A DNA stretch of 64,000 nucleotides from Oculatella sp. LEGE 06141. GTDB taxonomy: Bacteria > Cyanobacteriota > Cyanobacteriia > Elainellales > Elainellaceae. The stretch spans positions 124,001 to 188,000 of the forward strand of contig NZ_JADEWO010000004.1 of NCBI RefSeq assembly GCF_015207605.1. The letters are read 5' to 3'. The notes under the pieces were generated by a model. The model saw only the letters and a list, made by a program, of their open reading frames with translations. It was not told the origin of the DNA and searched no databases. Both the position numbers and the translations under genes were made by a program. Below are positions 18,958 through 29,254 of the stretch, one piece after another. The first letter of the stretch is position 1; every line of letters starts with the position of its first letter.

Positions 18958-19587
18958 CTACTGCCAAACGTAAATCAGCATGTACAACACAATCCAGATG
19001 ACATCAACAAAATGCCAGAACAACGACGTGGCTTCTACACCAAAGAAACCATTGTCGTAGTTCCCAGGGATAAACGATCGCCCCAACATCCAGGTTTGCA
19101 GCAGAAGTCCGGTAAGCACATGCAAGCCATGAAATCCGGTGAGCAAAAAGAACGTGCCGCCAAATAAGCCCGATTGGTAATTAAAGGGTAAACCGCGCCA
19201 CTCCACGGCTTGACCAAACAGGAAATAGCTTCCCATTGCCATCGTGGCTAACAGAAATAGGCGAAAGCCCCACAGTTTCTGGTCGTGTAAATACCGCTCA
19301 GCAACGTAGATTACAAAGCTACTGGAGACCAGCACGATCGTATTGATCAACGGCTCTCTAGTCTCTAAGCCTGTTACACCGGGGGGATACCAATCTGGTG
19401 TGGTGGTTTTGTAGATAATGTACCCCGTAAAAAAGCTGAGGAAGATGACGCTTTCCGACAGCAGAAACACAATAAAGCCGAATTTGCTGTTACCCGCTTC
19501 GTCGTGTTCCTGGTGCTGCCGAACGGTCGCTTCAACGTCTTGGGCGTTGCGTAGCTCTCCGGCGGGGTTCGCGTTTTCTGCTGTCAT
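18958..19587 (-). CDS. ctaEII: Cytochrome oxidase subunit III of the alternative terminal oxidase
   Basis: A 209-residue protein with about five hydrophobic segments. The first third contains FGFIVFLLSESVIFLSFF, and the later GLHVLTGLLLQTWMLGR and SLFWHFVDVIWIVLY blocks are hallmarks of COX3. It overlaps the ctaD stop by four bases (ATGA-type coupling) and is followed at once by the GMC gene. Subunit III supports the catalytic core and has no redox cofactor. The assignment to the alternative (ARTO-like) complex comes from the CuA-less subunit II in the same operon. Confidence 0.94.
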   Translation of the reverse strand: MTAENANPAGELRNAQDVEATVRQHQEHDEAGNSKFGFIVFLLSESVIFLSFFTGYIIYKTTTPDWYPPGVTGLETREPLINTIVLVSSSFVIYVAERYLHDQKLWGFRLFLLATMAMGSYFLFGQAVEWRGLPFNYQSGLFGGTFFLLTGFHGLHVLTGLLLQTWMLGRSFIPGNYDNGFFGVEATSLFWHFVDVIWIVLYMLIYVWQ

Positions 19588-21296
19588 GATGATGTAGGTT
19601 GCTGTGTCAGAGATTCAGGAAAGTCAGTCAAGCCTGGATTGGGAATGTTCTCGACCAGAGGTTGGCTGCGACCGTAGCCATATGGTCCCGAGATCACCAC
19701 TGGCGTTTCTTCAAAATTTTCGACCGTCGGCGGGGAAGAAGTGAGCCACTCTAAGCCATAGGCTCGCCAGGGATTGTTGCCTACTTTCTCACCCCGAATC
19801 CAGGAACTCAACATGTTGAGAATAAACGGTAGCGTAGACAGCCCCAACAGAAAGCCACCAATACTGGCAATGACGTTCCAGTAGGCAAATTCCAGGTCAT
19901 AGGAAGCCACGCGACGGGGCATTCCCATCAGGCCAAGCGGGTGCATGGGCAGGAAGGTTAACGCCGTTCCCAGGTAGGTTAAGGCAAAGTGGAGTTTGCC
20001 TAACCCTTCGTAATACATGCGTCCGGTCATTTTAGGGAACCAGTGATAGATCCCGGCATAGATGCCCATGACGATCGCGCCATACAGGACGTAATGGAAA
20101 TGCCCGACCACAAAGTAGGTGTTGTTAACGTGGATATCGATTGGCACTGAACCAAGAAAAATTCCGGTGATGCCAGCAAACACCCAGTTACTAATGCCAC
20201 CCAATGCAAATAGCATCGGTGTGGTGAAGCGAATCTTGCCGCCCCAAATCGTTGCCACCCAACCAAATACCTTGATGCCAGAGGGAACAGCGACCAGCAT
20301 CGTTGTCACCATAAAGAACATCCGCATCCAGCCCGGAGTGGCGCTGGCAAACATATGATGCACCCAGACAAAAGCGCTAATAATTGTGATTAGAAGGGAT
20401 GATGCCGCAATCACTCGATAGCCAAACAAAGGCTTGCGGGCATGAACGGGCAACACTTCGGAAAATACGCCAAACACAGGCAGAACCATGACATAAACTG
20501 CCGGATGGGAGTAAAACCAGAAAAAGTGTTGATAGAGGATAGGATTGCCGCCCCGCTCTGGTGCAAAAAAGCTGGTGCCGATTGTGATATCCAGCAACAG
20601 CATAATTGCTCCTCCGGTTAAGGCAGGCAGCCCATACAGTTGGATTAACTGCGCCCCCAAAACCGACCAGACAAACGCCGGAGTTTTAAACCAGGTCATA
20701 CCCGGTGCCCGCATCCGGAAGATAGTGGTGACAAAATTCACCGCGCCCATGATGGAGGACACCCCCGAAATAGCCACTGCTAAAATCCATAGCACCTGGC
20801 CGTTGATCAAATTCCCCGTCGGGTTTTGCAAGCTCACTGGCGGGTAGGCCCACCAGCCTGACTGCGATGGCCCTCCCGGCACCAGAAAACTGGACAGCAT
20901 TAGAATGCCTACCACAGGAACCATCCAGAAAGACACTGCATTTAGCCGGGGGAAAGCCATATCCCGTGCCCCAATCATTAGCGGCACCAAATAATTTCCC
21001 AGCCCTACTAAAACGGGGAAGGTCCACATAAACAGCATGATCGAGCCATGCATGGTGAACAGCGCATTATAAACAGTGCGATCGACCAGATCCGCATCCG
21101 GAGTAATCAGTTCACCCCGCATAATCATCGAAAACGTGCCACCGATCAGGAAAAAGAAGAAAGAGGTGACGATGTATTGAATGCCGATAACTTTGTGGTC
21201 GGTGCTGAAGGTAAAAAATCGTTTCCAGTTGTCGGGCGCGCCGGGGCGGGGCTGCCCACGAACGACTTCTGGAACATCGATTGAGACATTCGTCAT
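19584..21296 (-). CDS. ctaDII: Heme-copper oxidase subunit I (A2 type)
   Basis: The 570-residue catalytic subunit reduces O2 to water with proton pumping. Visible ligands: His83 (TMHGSIML, low-spin heme), His264 and Tyr268 in SHPAVY (CuB and the cross-linked Tyr), His313-His314, and His399/His401 in GHFHYV (heme pair). The helix VI motif FYSHPAV replaces the Glu of A1 oxidases, which defines the A2 group. About 12 membrane segments are evident. It sits between ctaC and ctaE in a six-gene cluster on the minus strand, with 43 bases after ctaC and a four-base overlap with ctaE. Confidence 0.96.
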   Translation of the reverse strand: MTNVSIDVPEVVRGQPRPGAPDNWKRFFTFSTDHKVIGIQYIVTSFFFFLIGGTFSMIMRGELITPDADLVDRTVYNALFTMHGSIMLFMWTFPVLVGLGNYLVPLMIGARDMAFPRLNAVSFWMVPVVGILMLSSFLVPGGPSQSGWWAYPPVSLQNPTGNLINGQVLWILAVAISGVSSIMGAVNFVTTIFRMRAPGMTWFKTPAFVWSVLGAQLIQLYGLPALTGGAIMLLLDITIGTSFFAPERGGNPILYQHFFWFYSHPAVYVMVLPVFGVFSEVLPVHARKPLFGYRVIAASSLLITIISAFVWVHHMFASATPGWMRMFFMVTTMLVAVPSGIKVFGWVATIWGGKIRFTTPMLFALGGISNWVFAGITGIFLGSVPIDIHVNNTYFVVGHFHYVLYGAIVMGIYAGIYHWFPKMTGRMYYEGLGKLHFALTYLGTALTFLPMHPLGLMGMPRRVASYDLEFAYWNVIASIGGFLLGLSTLPFILNMLSSWIRGEKVGNNPWRAYGLEWLTSSPPTVENFEETPVVISGPYGYGRSQPLVENIPNPGLTDFPESLTQQPTSS

Positions 21297-21339
21297 AGGT
21301 TGTTATCCTTGAGCGATCGCTAAATAAGAGCAAGACACG

Positions 21340-22341
21340 TCAGCCCGGTGGGCTATCCGGTTGATGCTTGGGAGCATAATTCACGATGGGCGGTGCTGCT
21401 GGTGGGATGGTTTCCCAACCGCGAACGGCTACCTTTTCTTTTGTTGCACCCTCCCGTTCGCTGGCTTTGCTGTATTCATATGCAGCCTGGTTAAAAGCAG
21501 GAGTGGGCGACTGTGCCGCCGCATCTGCAAGCCACTGTTGATACTCGTTAAATGGTTCAACAACAACATCTGCCTGATTCGCCGCAAAGTAAGTGCCGCT
21601 AAACATGGAATCGCGCAGCCGATAGGTTCCCGTTTTAATTGGCGTCAGTTCAAAATCAATGTCATGTTTGGGAACGACATCCTGCTTCAACCGAAAGGCC
21701 GGAATGTAAAAGCCATGCAGCACATCCTCCGATCGCAAGGTGAACCGCACCCGGCGATCGACCGGCAAATGCAGTTCGGTGCTGGTAATATCCTGTTCTG
21801 GATAGTGGAACACCCAGGCCCATTGTTTTGCCGTCACGTTGATCTGTTCCACGGGGGCGCTCTGCACGGCTTCTTGAATGTCCTGCTGAGGGGTGCTATC
21901 AAAGGGTTCAGCGTAAGCAGATTGCATCATCTGAGGCATATGCAAATGCACCAGTTCCATTGGCCCCCGCACCGCCATTTTTTCGTAAGTCCGATAGCTC
22001 ACAAAGGAAAGTGTTAGGACGAGAATCAATGGCGTTGCCGTCCAGACCACCTCCAGCCAGGTGTTGCCTTCAATGTGAGGCCCATCGCTCATGTCATATT
22101 TGCTGGCTCGATGAAAGACCAACGAATAGAGAAAAGGGCCAATCACCCCCAGGTAAATGAAGGTGCCCAATCCGGTGAAGAGACTGAACAAATCATCCAG
22201 CAACTTCGCTTCTGCTGCCGCTTCGGGCGGAAACCAGGAATAGGATTGCTTCGCCATCCAAAAACTTACCAGCGTGACCAGGATGGCATAGGCTGTCATT
22301 ATTAAAATTGCGCGGAGTTTCATCATGTCAGCGATCGCCAA
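21340..22341 (-). CDS. ctaCII: CuA-less oxidase subunit II (alternative respiratory terminal oxidase)
   Basis: A 333-residue protein with hydrophobic segments at about 8-30, 51-76 and 95-118 and a cupredoxin domain on the outer side. The KQWAW motif (about 172-176) and His209 are kept, but the positions that bind CuA are changed: Cys to Asp244, Glu to Met246, Cys to Ser248, His to Phe252 and Met to Asn255, with the spacing unchanged. This matches the cyanobacterial alternative respiratory terminal oxidase (ARTO), whose subunit II lacks CuA and which is thought to take electrons from quinol or another direct donor. It is therefore not a cytochrome c oxidase by motif. Alternative starts lie at Met6 and Met7. 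Confidence 0.95.
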   Translation of the reverse strand: MAIADMMKLRAILIMTAYAILVTLVSFWMAKQSYSWFPPEAAAEAKLLDDLFSLFTGLGTFIYLGVIGPFLYSLVFHRASKYDMSDGPHIEGNTWLEVVWTATPLILVLTLSFVSYRTYEKMAVRGPMELVHLHMPQMMQSAYAEPFDSTPQQDIQEAVQSAPVEQINVTAKQWAWVFHYPEQDITSTELHLPVDRRVRFTLRSEDVLHGFYIPAFRLKQDVVPKHDIDFELTPIKTGTYRLRDSMFSGTYFAANQADVVVEPFNEYQQWLADAAAQSPTPAFNQAAYEYSKASEREGATKEKVAVRGWETIPPAAPPIVNYAPKHQPDSPPG

Positions 22342-22367
22342 ATAAACAAGAAACTGACCGATCTAAC

Positions 22368-22964
22368 CTAGAGTTGATTCGGATTTTCGCCCAAGTGCAG
22401 CAGTTGATCGGCTGTAATGTGAACGCCAAATTCAGCCCCCAAGTGTGCGCCCAGCGTTCCCTGCACAAACATTAGAACAAAAACAAACAAACCAGCCGCA
22501 ATATAGCTCCACTGCACCTGTCTGGCCATGTCTTTGCGCCACTGATAGCGCTGAAAGCCCCGCCAAACGGTCATTGCCACAATCAACGTTAAAATAAGCA
22601 CCCCACCCACGCCGTGCATAATCATGGTTTCCAGGGCATGAAACCCCCAGGCGCTGGTGACATCTGCCAGCGGTACCGCCAGAGACACTTCAAACAACCC
22701 CGCCATCACCGTAAAAAAGGTAACGACTGCGGCTGCCAACAGGTTATACCAACCGACATCAAACAGGGCAGAGCGGGTCACGGGGATGGCAAGATACTTA
22801 AACGCTGCTTTGTCCAGGGGAAATAGCGCTCCTACAATGTCAAAGGCGATCGCCACAATAAACAACCCCAGGGTTAGGTGCACCAGATTGGGATGGATAG
22901 GAATGATGTAGGGCAACCCATTTACCCCCAGGCTATCCCACTGTTGCAATAGCTCTGGATTCAT
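22368..22964 (-). CDS. DUF2231 membrane protein
   Basis: A 198-residue protein with about four to five membrane segments. It has the conserved IHPNLVHLTLG segment near the N-terminus (about residues 22-32), a His in the WGFHALETMIMHGVGG block, and a late LGAHLGAEFGVH segment. The repeated membrane His residues suggest heme or metal binding, but this is not established. It overlaps the next upstream gene (22961-23458) by four bases and lies 26 bases before ctaC, so it belongs to the oxidase operon. The name comes from the IHPxxVH pattern shared with its neighbour. Confidence 0.85.
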   Translation of the reverse strand: MNPELLQQWDSLGVNGLPYIIPIHPNLVHLTLGLFIVAIAFDIVGALFPLDKAAFKYLAIPVTRSALFDVGWYNLLAAAVVTFFTVMAGLFEVSLAVPLADVTSAWGFHALETMIMHGVGGVLILTLIVAMTVWRGFQRYQWRKDMARQVQWSYIAAGLFVFVLMFVQGTLGAHLGAEFGVHITADQLLHLGENPNQL

Positions 22965-23458
22965 GACAGACCTCTTCTAATGGCATCTACGACAGGAATG
23001 GTATGCAGACCATACACCCAAACGAGTAAACTGCCCAGGTAGGACTGAATACAAACTAGCCCAACCAGCAGCACACTCGCTGCAAGGTAAGGAAGGGGTA
23101 AATCGGGTCTTTCCTGCAACCGCAGCACATACCGCCATGCAGTGACGATCGCCAAAATGCCTGAGAGCGACCACCCCAAAACAGTGTGGATATTCAGCGT
23201 TGAAACAGATGCAGCATAAGGCTCTGCCAGCCCCGCTTCAATCTGTCCAAAAATGATGGCAATGAAGATCGAAACCGTGGCAAAGGCAAGATTCCACCAA
23301 CTGACTTCGTATAGTTTGGAGTTTTTCGTAAAATATCCCAGGATATCGCAGAACACTGCAAACAGCACCATCGCAATCACGAAATGCACCACGATTGGGT
23401 GAATGGTATCGGGATAGGGAAGGTTATGCTCGTTGAGCGGTGGAAGGTATTTAAACAC
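22961..23458 (-). CDS. DUF2231 membrane protein (first gene of the oxidase operon)
   Basis: A 165-residue membrane protein with about four hydrophobic segments. It carries IHPIVVHFVIAM (about residues 19-30), a central IHTVLGW and a final VWVYGLH block, the same pattern of His residues as the gene that follows it. It overlaps that gene by four bases. Together they appear to be a duplicated pair that opens the oxidase transcript. Family members are encoded near cytochrome or oxidase genes in several bacteria; a role in assembly, heme handling or electron delivery is only inferred. Confidence 0.85.
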   Translation of the reverse strand: MFKYLPPLNEHNLPYPDTIHPIVVHFVIAMVLFAVFCDILGYFTKNSKLYEVSWWNLAFATVSIFIAIIFGQIEAGLAEPYAASVSTLNIHTVLGWSLSGILAIVTAWRYVLRLQERPDLPLPYLAASVLLVGLVCIQSYLGSLLVWVYGLHTIPVVDAIRRGLS

Positions 23459-23868
23459 GGGTTTTCAAAAAATCAGGGACAGTGACAGGGGGCGTACTTG
23501 ATAGATTATGTTGGCAATTCAACTGTTCAAGAGCGTATTTAACAAAGATCTAACAGAGTCGTCACGTTTGAGTTTTCACGTTTGAGTTTCAAGAGTTCCT
23601 GTTTGGAGGGTATCTCAAAAATTGGTTTAAAGGTGTGACACACCACTCAAGCGACCTTCAAGATTTCCCATGCATCTCGGTATTCAACGGTCTGCTTCCG
23701 TAGACCTCTCAACTGTATAGAGAACGGTATAAAAAAATTGCCCCCTAATCCCATCATGGGATTAGGGGACGCAGATGGTTTGCTACGCTTTAAATAACGT
23801 CTGAACGGTGGAGAGCGATCGGCAGGTTGTTCAGCACAAACACTCCCCTACCAATCAGTCTCTCAGAC
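23459..23868. other. Intergenic region with the oxidase promoter and gyrB terminator
   Basis: About 410 bases. The 23460-23600 part should hold the promoter of the oxidase operon. A short direct repeat CACGTTTGAGTTT occurs twice near 23565-23590. The gyrB terminator lies at 23731-23768. No gene is supported. Confidence 0.45.
23731..23768 (-). terminator. Rho-independent terminator of gyrB
   Basis: CCCCTAATCCCA (23742-23753) pairs perfectly with TGGGATTAGGGG (23757-23768) over a three-base loop. On the minus strand the stem is followed by GCAATTTTTTT, a clear U-run. It lies about 100 bases past the gyrB stop. Confidence 0.85.
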
Positions 23869-25863
<1,995 letters not shown>

Positions 25864-25957
25864 CTATCAAAATTATAGCATACAAGGCTTTGAGGCGATT
25901 TTAGCCAACTCTCAAGCGGATTTTATGATAGGGATGGAGCAACCTTGATGCGATAAG

Positions 25958-27022
25958 TTGAAGCATTTTGTGACTAACGATAGTAATACATTTGTACTGA
26001 AGTCTGCTGTTCCTATTCTAATCGTTATTTGTGGCCCAACGGCAACTGGTAAGTCTGGTTTGGCGATCGCTCTATCACACCATCTTCCGGCTGTGATCTT
26101 AAGTGCCGATTCTCGTCAAGTGTATCGGGAGTTTAATATTGGTACGGCCAAGCCCTCCATCAGCGATCGGCTGCGCGTGCCGCATTATTTGATAGATAGT
26201 TGCAACCCTACAGAAACATTGACATTGGCAGAGTATCAAGCGCAGGCGCAGGCACTCATCCGTCAATGCCACGAAAAATGTGGCCGCGTTGGCGATCGCC
26301 CAACGGTCAACTACGGTGGCGCAGAACCCTGGAGCGGGAGCGCTCCTATTCCGCTGTTGGTGGGTGGAACTGGACTCTATATCCGTTCTATTGTGCGTGG
26401 AATGCAGATTCCCAGAGTTGCCCCGCAGCCAGAGTTGCGATCGCAGCTCCAGAACCTCGGTCAACCGCAGTGCTATTCCTTGCTGCGGCAGGTGGATGCT
26501 GCATCGGCTCAAAAAATTCACCCAAACGATCAGGTGCGAACCTTGCGGGCGCTGGAAGTGTTCTACACCACGGGGCGATCGATCACCGTGCAGCAGGGAG
26601 AGCGTCCACCTCTCTATCCAATTTTGCAAATTGGTTTGGACTGCCTTGCTGCCACAGATGGCTCTTCTCGATCGATGGTTGATGATCCCCTGACTGCTCG
26701 AATTAAACAGCGTACGCATCAAATGATTGCCGACGGATTTGTTGAGGAAGTTGAAACCCTTTGTCAAACCTATGGAGCGGATCTGCCGTTGCTGAACACG
26801 CTGGGCTACCAGGAGGTAAAACAATACCTGGCTGGAGACCTTTCGTTGCCAGAGGCGATCGATCTTACCGTTCTGCATACGCGTCAGTTTGCGAAGCGCC
26901 AACGAACCTGGTTTCGAGCCGATCGCCAAATTGAGTGGTTTGATGCCGACCACCCCGATCTGGTGGCTCAGGTTTGGCAGCGAGTCCAGCAGTTCCTCAC
27001 GATGCATTCTGCCCGGTTGTGA
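25958..27022 (+). CDS. miaA: tRNA dimethylallyltransferase
   Basis: MiaA adds a dimethylallyl group to A37 of tRNAs reading U-starting codons. Motifs: P-loop GPTATGKS (about residues 26-33), ADSRQVYREFNIGTAKP, and GGTGLYIRS. The start is uncertain: TTG 25958 and GTG 25970 are both possible and neither has a good ribosome site. An insertion of about 20-25 residues (containing GDRPTVNYGGAEPWSG) precedes PIPLLVGGTGLY and is not usual for the family; its DNA holds a HIP1-type palindrome. The frame stays open through it, so the gene is probably functional. It is divergent from gyrB. Confidence 0.93.
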   Translation: MKHFVTNDSNTFVLKSAVPILIVICGPTATGKSGLAIALSHHLPAVILSADSRQVYREFNIGTAKPSISDRLRVPHYLIDSCNPTETLTLAEYQAQAQALIRQCHEKCGRVGDRPTVNYGGAEPWSGSAPIPLLVGGTGLYIRSIVRGMQIPRVAPQPELRSQLQNLGQPQCYSLLRQVDAASAQKIHPNDQVRTLRALEVFYTTGRSITVQQGERPPLYPILQIGLDCLAATDGSSRSMVDDPLTARIKQRTHQMIADGFVEEVETLCQTYGADLPLLNTLGYQEVKQYLAGDLSLPEAIDLTVLHTRQFAKRQRTWFRADRQIEWFDADHPDLVAQVWQRVQQFLTMHSARL

Positions 27023-27058
27023 GAGCCACGGATGTCTGGCAAAGAACTATACAAAAGG

Positions 27059-27097
27059 GGCAATTGGCAACAGGCAGGATGTCTCTTGCCAATTGCC
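27059..27097. terminator. Hairpin between convergent miaA and protease genes
   Basis: GGCAATTGGCAA (27059-27070) pairs perfectly with TTGCCAATTGCC (27086-27097) over a 15-base loop; the outer GG/GCCCC arms extend it after a small bulge. It sits between two converging genes and may end both transcripts. There is no strong T-run. Confidence 0.4.
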
Positions 27098-27160
27098 AAT
27101 GCCCCGCGTCACTCAACATCAACCCGATACAGTTCGGCAACCTCAATAGCGGCCAGTGGC

Positions 27161-28519
27161 CTACTGATAAGCCCGCCGATTCGCATCCATTGTTGTCTCT
27201 GGACTGCGCTCAGAAACCTGTTGGTTTTGACTGGGCAGGGTGCGGTTTGCCAACACGCTTTGCCGCAATGAGTCTACTGCACCCGCATACTGCGGATCGG
27301 ATGGAGTAGCCAGCAGATTGGGATTGCTGGTCAGTTGTTGCCGCTGTTGATCCGTGAGATCAATTTGAACGTGGGGCGTGATCCCACGGTGGCTGATGTC
27401 GGTTCCGCCCGGTGTGTAGTAGTGGGCGATCGTCACGGCTAAGCCCGATCCATCCGACAGCGCATGTACCGATTGCACCAACGCTTTACCAAATGTGCGG
27501 CTACCTACAATGGTGGCACGCTGGTTATCCATCAATGCCCCAGTCAAGATTTCGCTGGAACTGGCCGAGTTACCGTTCACCAACACAGCGAGCGGTAGGT
27601 TGGTCAGGGCTGTGTGGTTCGCGGTTGTTTCTTTGCTATTGCCTGCTCGATCGACGGTTCGCACGATCGCCCCCTGCTCCATCCACATGCGCGAAATATC
27701 AATACTGGCTTGCAGCAAACCACCCGGATTACCGCGCAAATCCAAAACAAATGCTTCAGCACCCTGTTTGGTTAGCTCTTCAATCGCCTGTTGCATTTGC
27801 TCAGACGCATGACCACTGAACTCTGCCAGACGGATGTAGCCCACCTGGACATTTCCTTCACGCTTCAAGGCGTAGTTAACCGTACGCAGTTGAATGCGCT
27901 CACGGGTTAACGGTAAATCAAAGGCACCCGTTCCGGTGCGGTCAATTCGCAGCGTGATGCGAGTGCCGATTTCACCTCGGATTAGCTCAGATGCTTCATC
28001 AACGGTCATCCCCTGAGTCGGCTTGCCATCGATGGCTAAAATGCGATCGCCCGCCTGAACGCCTGCCACCATTGCTGGAGAGTTTTGAATCGGTTCGACT
28101 ACCGTTAACGACTGGGTGTTGTCGTCTAGCCGCAACCGAATACCAATGCCAGACAGTTCTCCAGACGTTTGACTGGTGAGGGCGCGATATTGTCTGGGAT
28201 CAAGAAAGCGAGTGTAGGGATCTTCCAGGCGCTCTAGCGATTCTCTGAGTGCCGTGTAGGCTTCTTCGCGAGACGTATATTCTCGTCCAAGCAATTCCTG
28301 CCGAACCTGTTGCCAGTCAACCCGATTAAAGGTCGTGTCAACGTATTCTCGATTCACAATCTGCCAGGCTTCGTCCAATAGGGCTTTTGGACTATCTTCT
28401 AGTGCTGCATTTACAGCAGGACTTAAGACTGGACTCAGAAAAGACAGCGTAGTGGTTGTAGCGATCGCCCCACCAAACAGGGCTACTTGCAGCAGGTGTG
28501 GAAGAGAAGGGTGCTTCAT
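27161..28519 (-). CDS. C-terminal processing peptidase (S41 family)
   Basis: A 452-residue exported serine protease. The N-terminus has a basic start and a hydrophobic signal segment ending near VNAAL (about residue 37). A PDZ domain (about 125-205) contains SGIGIRL and VQAGDRILAIDG. The S41 core shows the catalytic Ser in NGNSASSSEIL and Lys in TFGKALVQ. Members cleave C-termini of lumenal or periplasmic proteins, for example the D1 precursor in the CtpA branch; which Ctp paralogue this is cannot be told. The C-terminal tail after about 415 is Gln/Ser-rich. It converges with miaA. Confidence 0.93.
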   Translation of the reverse strand: MKHPSLPHLLQVALFGGAIATTTTLSFLSPVLSPAVNAALEDSPKALLDEAWQIVNREYVDTTFNRVDWQQVRQELLGREYTSREEAYTALRESLERLEDPYTRFLDPRQYRALTSQTSGELSGIGIRLRLDDNTQSLTVVEPIQNSPAMVAGVQAGDRILAIDGKPTQGMTVDEASELIRGEIGTRITLRIDRTGTGAFDLPLTRERIQLRTVNYALKREGNVQVGYIRLAEFSGHASEQMQQAIEELTKQGAEAFVLDLRGNPGGLLQASIDISRMWMEQGAIVRTVDRAGNSKETTANHTALTNLPLAVLVNGNSASSSEILTGALMDNQRATIVGSRTFGKALVQSVHALSDGSGLAVTIAHYYTPGGTDISHRGITPHVQIDLTDQQRQQLTSNPNLLATPSDPQYAGAVDSLRQSVLANRTLPSQNQQVSERSPETTMDANRRAYQ

Positions 28520-29254
28520 TGTGACAACCAGGGCTAGTTAAGAACAGATGTGGGGTTAAGTTTGGGGGAATGGATAACAGATTGAGCCGAACCAATTGAG
28601 CAGAAACAGAGTTGAAGAAACGCCAGGGTCAATGAATGGTGGGTCTATCTGGCTTGATGCAATAACTTGCCATAGCATGATTCCCGAAATAGCTCCACTC
28701 CTCACACAACCAAAACTATTTCTTGAAATGAGCTGGATTCTAGGATAGTCAAGCCGTTCAGTTAACCTGGAACAACTCTGTGCCAGTTTGCTTCAGTGTC
28801 TTCCAGGCAAGACGAGGAAAATTTTCCTCGGTTGCCGCACAGCATGGCAGCGTAAAACCCCCTGATGCGGAATTCGGACAGATCAGGCTGAACTCTCCAA
28901 CTTTTCCTGCTAATTTAACGTCCTCATTCTCTTTTTCCTGATAAATCGATGCATAAATTTACCAACTCTCCGATAATTTGGCATAGGAATCCCTTCTAAT
29001 GCCACACTAATGGCGCGAAGGGTTGCAGTAAGAGGATGTTTGATAAGTAAAAAATGTCTCTTGTAATGTCTCCTGTGATGGTGTAGCATTCCGGCCATAC
29101 TTCTGGTTTTATTTCGAGGGTTGTTTGCCGAATGCTATGCCCCTACGGGTGTTGGGCTACCAATCAGACTTCTAAAACATCCTCTAAGAGCAACGGGATG
29201 CCTTGCCGCAGGTGCCTTCGGCTTAGCGGTTTTACCTAACTCAATCCATGTCTT
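28520..29254. other. Long intergenic region with a family B element
   Basis: About 735 bases. It holds the promoter side of the protease, a copy of the ACTCCTCACAC motif at 28697-28707, and family B copy 2 at 29029-29187. No coding frame is supported. The last 65 bases lead to the DUF218 gene. Confidence 0.5.
29029..29187. mobile_element. MITE-like element, family B copy 2
   Basis: The left end (29029-29049) reads TAAGAGGATGTTTGATAAGT and the inverse of the right end (29166-29187) begins TTAGAGGATGTTTTAGAAGT. The right end agrees with the left end of copy 1 at 8736 in 21 of 22 positions. The interior (about 29082-29148) matches the copy 1 interior: GTAGCATTCC, CATACTTCTG and GCCGAATGCTATGCCCC. 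It has no coding capacity. Confidence 0.7.

Noticed and set aside
21361-22017. 218-codon plus-strand frame opposite ctaC
   Set aside because: Antisense to a gene with clear domain structure; no family recognised.
21340-22341. Frameshift or sequencing error as a cause of the missing CuA ligands
   Set aside because: The alignment keeps exact spacing through the changed residues and the frame is open to the end, so the replacement is real and matches the known ARTO type.
26099-27007. Long minus-strand frame (302 codons) opposite miaA
   Set aside because: It lies fully within the miaA gene, has no recognisable family or ribosome site, and codon structure follows miaA.
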